Shown in pieces: positions 59,263 through 64,000 of a stretch of 64,000 nucleotides of DNA. The DNA is from an uncultured Collinsella sp. (GTDB lineage Bacteria > Actinomycetota > Coriobacteriia > Coriobacteriales > Coriobacteriaceae). Position 1 is the first letter of the stretch. Each line of letters opens with the position of its first letter. The stretch lies in assembly GCA_902491345.1 (NCBI GenBank), contig CABUHI010000003.1:60803-124802 (forward strand), read 5' to 3'. The notes below the pieces were generated by a model that did not search any database, was not told the DNA's origin, and worked only from the letters and a program-made list of their open reading frames with translations. The position numbers and the translations under genes are program-made.

Positions 59263-60195
59263 ATGGTGCAGGGCGCCAAACATATGAAGAGCAATAACGC
59301 CGCGGACAACGGCGGCTCAAGCCCTCAGCCCAAGCCCAAGCCCAGGCGCCGCCGCAAGCGACTGCCGCGCTGGGCCGACCGGCTCATCACCATCGTCATC
59401 ATCCTTATTGGCGTGGGCCTTATGACCTGGCCGTGGATCTTGGACCGGCTCGAGGCCTCGGGCGTGTTCAACCAGATCAGCACCGTGTCCAGCACCGTGG
59501 ACGCGCTGTCTGCCGAGGAGCGCGAGCGCATCCTGCTCCAGGCGCGCTCCTTTAACGAGCAGCTGGCGGGCGAGGCCACCGAGCTTCCCGCCGACCAGAT
59601 CGAGCCCTACGCCCAGCAGCTCATCTTTGACCGCGACCCCATGATGAGCTGGGTCGAGATCCCCTCCATCGATGTGAGCATGCCCATCTACCACGGCACG
59701 AGCGAAGAAGTCCTTATGGCGGGCGTCGGCCACCTGGAGGGCACGAGCCTGCCGGTGGGCGGCACCTCGACGCATTGCGTTCTCACCGCGCACTCGGGCA
59801 TGCGCAACTTGAGCATGTTCGACGACATCCATTCGCTGGAGCCCGGCGACCTGGTGCTGCTGCACACCATGAACAAGACGCTCGCCTACAAGATGGTGGA
59901 CTCCGAGGTCGTGCTGCCCGAGGAGATGGAGTCGCTGACCATCGAGCCCGGCGCCGACAAGGTGACGCTCGTCACCTGCACGCCCTACGGCGTGAACGAC
60001 CATCGCCTGCTGGTGCATTGCGTGCGTACCAAGTACAACAAGAAGGACGTCGACAAGCAAAAGTCGCTGGCCGGCCGCCACTGGGGCAAGCGCGAGTTTG
60101 CCGTGCTCATCGTGGTCGTGGCCATTGTGCTGTTGCTGCTGGACATCGTGATCCACGCGGTCCGCAAGCGCCGCAAGGCCAAGGCCTCGGCATAG
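59263..60195 (+). CDS. Class C sortase
   Basis: A pilus-polymerizing transpeptidase of 310 residues. A Pro/Lys/Arg-rich cytosolic N-terminus (1-42) leads to a first membrane helix (LITIVIILIGVGLMTWPWIL). The sortase barrel has WVEIPSIDVSMPIYHG, the His in LTAHSGM near 176, the catalytic Cys in VTLVTCTPYG near 239 and the Arg in NDHRLLVHC. A C-terminal second membrane helix (VLIVVVAIVLLLLDIVIHAV) is a hallmark of class C. GAGGAG supports ATG 59263. It should link the pilins through LPxTG-type signals. Confidence 0.94.
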   Translation: MVQGAKHMKSNNAADNGGSSPQPKPKPRRRRKRLPRWADRLITIVIILIGVGLMTWPWILDRLEASGVFNQISTVSSTVDALSAEERERILLQARSFNEQLAGEATELPADQIEPYAQQLIFDRDPMMSWVEIPSIDVSMPIYHGTSEEVLMAGVGHLEGTSLPVGGTSTHCVLTAHSGMRNLSMFDDIHSLEPGDLVLLHTMNKTLAYKMVDSEVVLPEEMESLTIEPGADKVTLVTCTPYGVNDHRLLVHCVRTKYNKKDVDKQKSLAGRHWGKREFAVLIVVVAIVLLLLDIVIHAVRKRRKAKASA

Positions 60196-60208
60196 GACAT
60201 TCTCCAGA

Positions 60209-60243
60209 ACCACCACAAAGGGGACAGGCGCCTTTGTGGTGGT
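60209..60243. repeat. Element B, copy 4
   Basis: ACCACCACAAAGG and CCTTTGTGGTGGT enclose GGACAGGCG. It lies 12 bases before element A copy 4. Confidence 0.7.
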
Positions 60244-60254
60244 CGGGGCTTCCA

Positions 60255-60314
60255 AACCATCACAACATTCGATGAAAATCGCGATTTTGGCGAAAGGCGT
60301 CGAATGTTGTGATG
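60255..60314 (-). repeat. Element A, copy 4 (opposite orientation)
   Basis: Same 18-bp left arm; the right arm is cut to TCGAATGTTGTGATG. The interior holds AAAATCGCGATTTT at 60275-60288, as in copy 3. From 60315 to 60521 there is no gene, only GC-rich sequence with TATACT at 60481, a possible -10 for gatC. Confidence 0.8.
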
Positions 60315-60521
60315 CTTTTCGTTGTGGGCTGGACGGTTATCGTTGCAGGCGAGACGGTTTTCGCTATGGACGGTGCGGTTTCGCTGCAGAACCGCCGGCC
60401 CGCCGCCTGCCAGCCCGCCTCCCTCGTTACGTTTTCGCTGCATTTGGGTAAAGCGCCTGCTCCAAGCCGGCGTTGCCCTGTATACTAGAGCGGTTTAACT
60501 GTTATGCGGAAGGGAGCGCCT

Positions 60522-60833
60522 ATGGCACTCAGCGAGAAAGACGTGCGCGGCATCGCCGAGTACGCAAAGATCGCACTGACCGATGACGAGCTCACCCAGA
60601 TGACGTCCTACATGAACGACGCCGTCCAGATGCTCGAGCCCGTCTTGCAATATGACTTGCCCGACGTGGAGCCCACGTTCCATCCCATCGGAAGCCTGTC
60701 CAACGTGATGGGCGACGACCTGCGCGAGCCCGAGCGCGACCTGCCGCTCGACGTTGCGCTCGAAAACGCCGGCAGCGCGCGCGACCGCTACTTCCGCGTG
60801 CCGTCCATTTTGGGAGAGGGGGAGAGCGAGTAA
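60522..60833 (+). CDS. gatC: Asp/Glu-tRNA amidotransferase subunit C
   Basis: A small stabilising subunit (103 residues) of the GatCAB complex, which turns mis-charged Glu-tRNA-Gln or Asp-tRNA-Asn into the correct amide. It is recognised by SEKDVRGIAEYAKIALTDDE and the late LREPERDLPLDVALENAGSA. GGAAGGGA precedes ATG 60522. The stop overlaps the gatA start (TAATG). Confidence 0.94.
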   Translation: MALSEKDVRGIAEYAKIALTDDELTQMTSYMNDAVQMLEPVLQYDLPDVEPTFHPIGSLSNVMGDDLREPERDLPLDVALENAGSARDRYFRVPSILGEGESE

Positions 60834-62347
60834 TGGCGCTAAGCTTCGATTCCCTTACCGCCGCCCAGATTGCCGCGGGCGTTGCCGCCGGCGACTTTAC
60901 CGCTACCGAGGTGGCCCAGGCCTCCCTTGCCGCCATCGAGGCGCGCGAGGGTGGGGTCCAGGCATTCCTGCAGGTGGCGCCCGAGCTCGCGCTCGAGGCC
61001 GCTGCGCGCGTGGATGCCGACCGTGCCGCAGGCAAGACATTGCCCCCGCTCGCGGGCGTGCCGCTGGCCATTAAGGACAACATGAACCTCGTGGGCACGC
61101 GCACTACCTGCGCTTCTCGCATGCTCGAGGATTACCAGAGCATCTACACCGCTACCTGCGTCCAGCGCATGCTCGATGCCGGCTGCCTGCCCATGGGCAA
61201 GGCCAACATGGACGAGTTTGCCTTTGGCAGCTCCACCGAGAGCTCGGCGTTCCACCGTACCAACAACCCCTGGGATACCGAGCGCGTGCCCGGCGGCTCC
61301 TCGGGCGGCTCCGCTGCCGCCGTCGCCGCGGGCGAAGTCGCGCTTTCGTTGGGCTCGGACACCGGCGGCTCCATTCGCCAGCCGGCGTCGCTGTGCGGCG
61401 TGGTGGGCTTTAAGCCCACGTATGGCGCCGTGAGCCGTTACGGCGTGGTTGCCTTTGGCTCGTCGCTCGACCAGGTGGGCCCCTTTGGCCGCACGGTCGA
61501 GGATGTCGCGCTGGCCATGAACGCGCTTACCGGTGCGGGCCACGATCCGTACGACTGCACCAGCCAGGATTGCGCCGTCGACTTTACCGAGCACCTCAAC
61601 GACAGCATCGAGGGCAAGCGCGTGGGCATTATCCCTGCGTTTATGGAGGCCGAGGGCCTGACGCCCGAGGTCAAGGCCGCTGTTCATCGCGCCGCCCAGG
61701 AGCTGCAGAACCAGGGCGCCGAGCTGGTCGAGGTCGACCTGCCGCACCTGGATGCCGCCATCGCTGCCTACTACGTCATCGGCCCGGCCGAGGCGTTCTC
61801 AAACCTGGCCCGCTTCGACGGCATTCGCTACGGCTATCAGGAGGAGGGCTGCGCCAACCTGTCCGACCAGAGCTCGCTTTCGCGCGCCCACGGCTTTGGT
61901 GCCGAGGCCAAGCGCCGCCAGATGCTCGGCGCCTACCTGCTGAGCTCGGGCGTGTACGACAAGTACTACTACGCTGCGCAAAAGGCCCGCACGCTCATCA
62001 CGCAGGACTACGACGCCGCGTATGCCAAGGTGGACACCATCCTTATGCCCGCCTCGCCGCGTACGGCCTTTAAGTTTGGCGAGATCAGCGACCCCACGCA
62101 GATGTACCTCTCCGATCTGTACACTATCTCGCTCAACATTTGCGGCAACGGCGGTATCTCGGTGCCGCTGGGCCTGGGCGAGGACACCAAGCTGCCCGTT
62201 TCTGCCCAGCTGGTTGGTCCGGCCTTTAAGGACCGTCAGCTGCTCACGTTTGCCCGCGCCCTGGAGCGCGGCTTTGCCGATGCCGCCACGGATGCGCCCG
62301 CGCTTTCCGTCGCGCCCGATTTTGCCGGGAAGGGAGGCGAGCTGTAA
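60833..62347 (+). CDS. gatA: Asp/Glu-tRNA amidotransferase subunit A
   Basis: The 504-residue amidase subunit that releases ammonia from glutamine. It has the amidase-signature triad: Lys in PLAIKDNM, and the two Ser in PGGSSGGSAAAVAAG with GSDTGGSIRQPA. The end matches GatA (GLGEDTKLPVSAQLVGPAF). It overlaps gatC and gatB by one base on each side (TAATG), so the three genes are tightly coupled. Confidence 0.97.
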   Translation: MALSFDSLTAAQIAAGVAAGDFTATEVAQASLAAIEAREGGVQAFLQVAPELALEAAARVDADRAAGKTLPPLAGVPLAIKDNMNLVGTRTTCASRMLEDYQSIYTATCVQRMLDAGCLPMGKANMDEFAFGSSTESSAFHRTNNPWDTERVPGGSSGGSAAAVAAGEVALSLGSDTGGSIRQPASLCGVVGFKPTYGAVSRYGVVAFGSSLDQVGPFGRTVEDVALAMNALTGAGHDPYDCTSQDCAVDFTEHLNDSIEGKRVGIIPAFMEAEGLTPEVKAAVHRAAQELQNQGAELVEVDLPHLDAAIAAYYVIGPAEAFSNLARFDGIRYGYQEEGCANLSDQSSLSRAHGFGAEAKRRQMLGAYLLSSGVYDKYYYAAQKARTLITQDYDAAYAKVDTILMPASPRTAFKFGEISDPTQMYLSDLYTISLNICGNGGISVPLGLGEDTKLPVSAQLVGPAFKDRQLLTFARALERGFADAATDAPALSVAPDFAGKGGEL

Positions 62348-64000
62348 TGAAGGAGCTTTCCGAGGTCCTGCAGGATTGGGAGGCCGTGATCGGCCTGGAG
62401 ATCCATACCGAGCTCACCGCACTCGATACCAAGATGTTCTGCAACTGCAGGCTCAGCCACGATGACGAGCCCAACGCCAACGTGTGCCCGGTGTGCCTGG
62501 GCCTGCCCGGCGCCCTGCCGGTGCCCAACAAGCGCGCCATCGAGAGCATCGTCAAGGCAGGTCTCGCCACCAATTGCGAGATTCAGCGCCACTCGATGTT
62601 CTACCGCAAGCACTACTTCTATCCCGACATGGCCAAGAACTTCCAGACCACGCAGGGTCCGGTCGCCTTTGCCATGTACGGTCACCTGGATCTGGATGTG
62701 ACCGGTCGCGGTGCCGCCGAGCGCCCCGACTGCGCGTTTGGCGAGGCCGAGGCCCAGAGCCTGGCGAGCGCTTCGGCCAACGCCGAGGGCCTGTCCACGT
62801 CCATGACGTCGACCATGCGCGAGGGCAACCAGCGCGCCGGCCACCTGGCCAGCTATGACGCGTCCAACCTGCAGATGCCTGAGCGTCGCGAGGACGGTTC
62901 CTACACGGTGCCTATTCGCATCCTGCGCATTCACATGGAGGAGGACGCCGCCAAGATGGTGCACGTGGGTGGCGCCGAGGGTCGCATTACCGCCGCGGCC
63001 GAGTCGCTCGTCGACTACAACCGCTGCGGCACGCCGCTTATCGAGCTTGTCACCGAGCCCGATTTGCGTACGCCCGAGGAAGCGCGTCTGTTTATGGAAA
63101 AGCTCCGTCGCATTTTCGTAACGCTGGGTATTTCGGACTGCTCCATGGAGAAGGGCTCCATGCGCTGCGACGGCAACGTGTCGCTGCGCCGCCGTGGCGA
63201 GACCAAGCTAGGCACCAAGACCGAGCTCAAGAACCTCAACTCATTTAAGAGCCTGCACGACGGCCTTGCCTACGAGATTTGCCGCCAGGCCGAGGTACTC
63301 GAGGAGGGCGGCATCATCTATCAGGAGACCCGCCACTGGGAGCCCAGCCGCAAGCGCACCGTGGTCATGCGTGTGAAGGAGACGGCCGACGACTATCGTC
63401 TGTTCCCCGACCCCGACTTGGCGCCGTTTGATCTGGATGATGAGTTCATCGACCGCTGCCGTGGTGAGATTCCCGAGCTGCCCGATGCCAAGCGTGCCCG
63501 TTTTGAGGCCGACTTTGGCATTAAGGCGGCCGATGCCGAGCAGATTGCAGGCGACCCCGAGTTTGCCGAGTTCTTTGAGGCGGCCGCTGCCGGCATGGCT
63601 GGCAAGGAGGCCCAGACGGTCGCAAACCTGCTGGTCAACGAGATGATCGCCTACCTTAAGGGCGCGGGCGTGTCGTTGAGTGAGTCCGGCATTGCGCCGA
63701 CTCAGGTGGCAGCGCTTGCCAAGCTGCTGGCGACCGATGCCATTAGCTCCAACCAGGCGCACGAAGTCTTTAAGGCCATGGCTCAGACCGGCGACGACCC
63801 CAACAAGATCGTCGACGAGCGCGGTATGCGCCAGGTGAGCGATGCCGGCGCGCTGCAGCCGATCGTGGACGAGGTGCTTGCAAACTGTGCCGATCAGGCG
63901 CAGCAGTATCGTGACGGTAACCAGAAGGTCATCGGCTTTTTGGTGGGCCAGTGCATGAAGGCGAGCCGCGGCAAGGGCAACCCGAAGCTCTTCAACGAGT
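62347..64000 (+). CDS. gatB: Asp/Glu-tRNA amidotransferase subunit B, 3'-truncated by the window edge
   Basis: The kinase-like tRNA-binding subunit that activates the mis-charged aminoacyl-tRNA. About 551 codons are visible with no stop. It starts WEAVIGLEIHTEL, with the zinc-type Cys set CNCRLS and CPVCLGLPGALP, RKHYFYPDM, IHMEEDAAKMVH, NRCGTPLIELVTEPD, TKTELKNLNS and a tail domain with IGFLVGQCMKAS. Between GHLDLDV and the IRILRIHMEEDA segment there is an extra stretch of about 50-60 residues (roughly 62700-62900) compared with enterococcal GatB recalled from memory. Only the last few dozen residues are missing. Confidence 0.96.
   Translation, partial: MKELSEVLQDWEAVIGLEIHTELTALDTKMFCNCRLSHDDEPNANVCPVCLGLPGALPVPNKRAIESIVKAGLATNCEIQRHSMFYRKHYFYPDMAKNFQTTQGPVAFAMYGHLDLDVTGRGAAERPDCAFGEAEAQSLASASANAEGLSTSMTSTMREGNQRAGHLASYDASNLQMPERREDGSYTVPIRILRIHMEEDAAKMVHVGGAEGRITAAAESLVDYNRCGTPLIELVTEPDLRTPEEARLFMEKLRRIFVTLGISDCSMEKGSMRCDGNVSLRRRGETKLGTKTELKNLNSFKSLHDGLAYEICRQAEVLEEGGIIYQETRHWEPSRKRTVVMRVKETADDYRLFPDPDLAPFDLDDEFIDRCRGEIPELPDAKRARFEADFGIKAADAEQIAGDPEFAEFFEAAAAGMAGKEAQTVANLLVNEMIAYLKGAGVSLSESGIAPTQVAALAKLLATDAISSNQAHEVFKAMAQTGDDPNKIVDERGMRQVSDAGALQPIVDEVLANCADQAQQYRDGNQKVIGFLVGQCMKASRGKGNPKLFNE

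Noticed and set aside
43198..60314. CRISPR array from the element A repeats
   Set aside because: Copies are kilobases apart, are long palindromes in both orientations, and no cas genes are present.

Overview
The window is a high-GC bacterial chromosome segment that best fits a gut Coriobacteriia, most likely Collinsella or a close relative. This is inferred from gene content and protein sequence only, because no rRNA lies in the window. The pointers are two tandem YhgE/Pip genes, lactate-racemase genes, a TMADH-type flavin reductase, a GlnR-like orphan regulator next to glnA, GatCAB, and a sortase pilus locus. Gene packing is dense and mostly on the plus strand. Many gaps hold short hairpin repeats.

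Layout. 1-10 kb: 3' part of htpG, a two-gene YhgE/Pip operon, an EamA permease, an M20 amidohydrolase and a shrunken MFS gene. 10-15 kb: hisS and ppc. 15-20 kb: a lactate racemization locus, with larA and an aquaglyceroporin on plus, and larB, a one-domain larC and a tetR on minus. 20-27 kb: serB, aspS, an HPr-like protein and an iron-uptake cluster (feoA, feoA, feoB, Cys-rich feoB partner). 27-34 kb: an Fe-S flavin reductase, GntR and LacI regulators, a HepT/MntA toxin-antitoxin pair whose antitoxin carries a DinJ-like domain, glnA and a GlnR-like regulator. 34.5-35.5 kb: a decayed stretch. 35.6-41 kb: htrA, ligA and a Phd/PIN toxin-antitoxin pair. 41-49.6 kb: a MATE exporter with its MerR regulator, a DUF559-like gene between two copies of a repeat, moaA, a moaC-mobB fusion, an MFS gene and a HAD phosphatase. 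50-60 kb: a sortase-pilus locus (a short secreted ORF, a large adhesin split by an amber codon, two LPxTG-type pilins, an AbiE-like pair, a class C sortase). 60.5 kb to the end: gatC, gatA and 3'-truncated gatB.

How the genes connect. LarA needs the nickel-pincer cofactor made by LarB, LarC and LarE. LarB and only the N-terminal half of LarC are here, and LarE is not. The Feo genes form one ferrous-iron uptake unit with a DtxR-like palindrome before feoB. glnA and the GlnR-like gene suggest local nitrogen control. The MATE promoter carries a textbook MerR operator. The pilus locus has subunits and a polymerizing sortase, but its tip-like adhesin is broken by a stop codon inside a SpaA-type domain.

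Most unusual signals. (1) The DinJ-MntA fusion with HepT. (2) Four copies of a 60-63 bp hairpin (element A), two flanking the DUF559-like gene in the same orientation. (3) A large set of intergenic hairpins with unrelated stems but a shared GGGAC-type centre. (4) Two terminators wrapped in perfect 28-29 bp outer inverted repeats that differ from each other but share inner junction sequences. (5) The amber-split adhesin and the AbiE-like pair inside the pilus locus.
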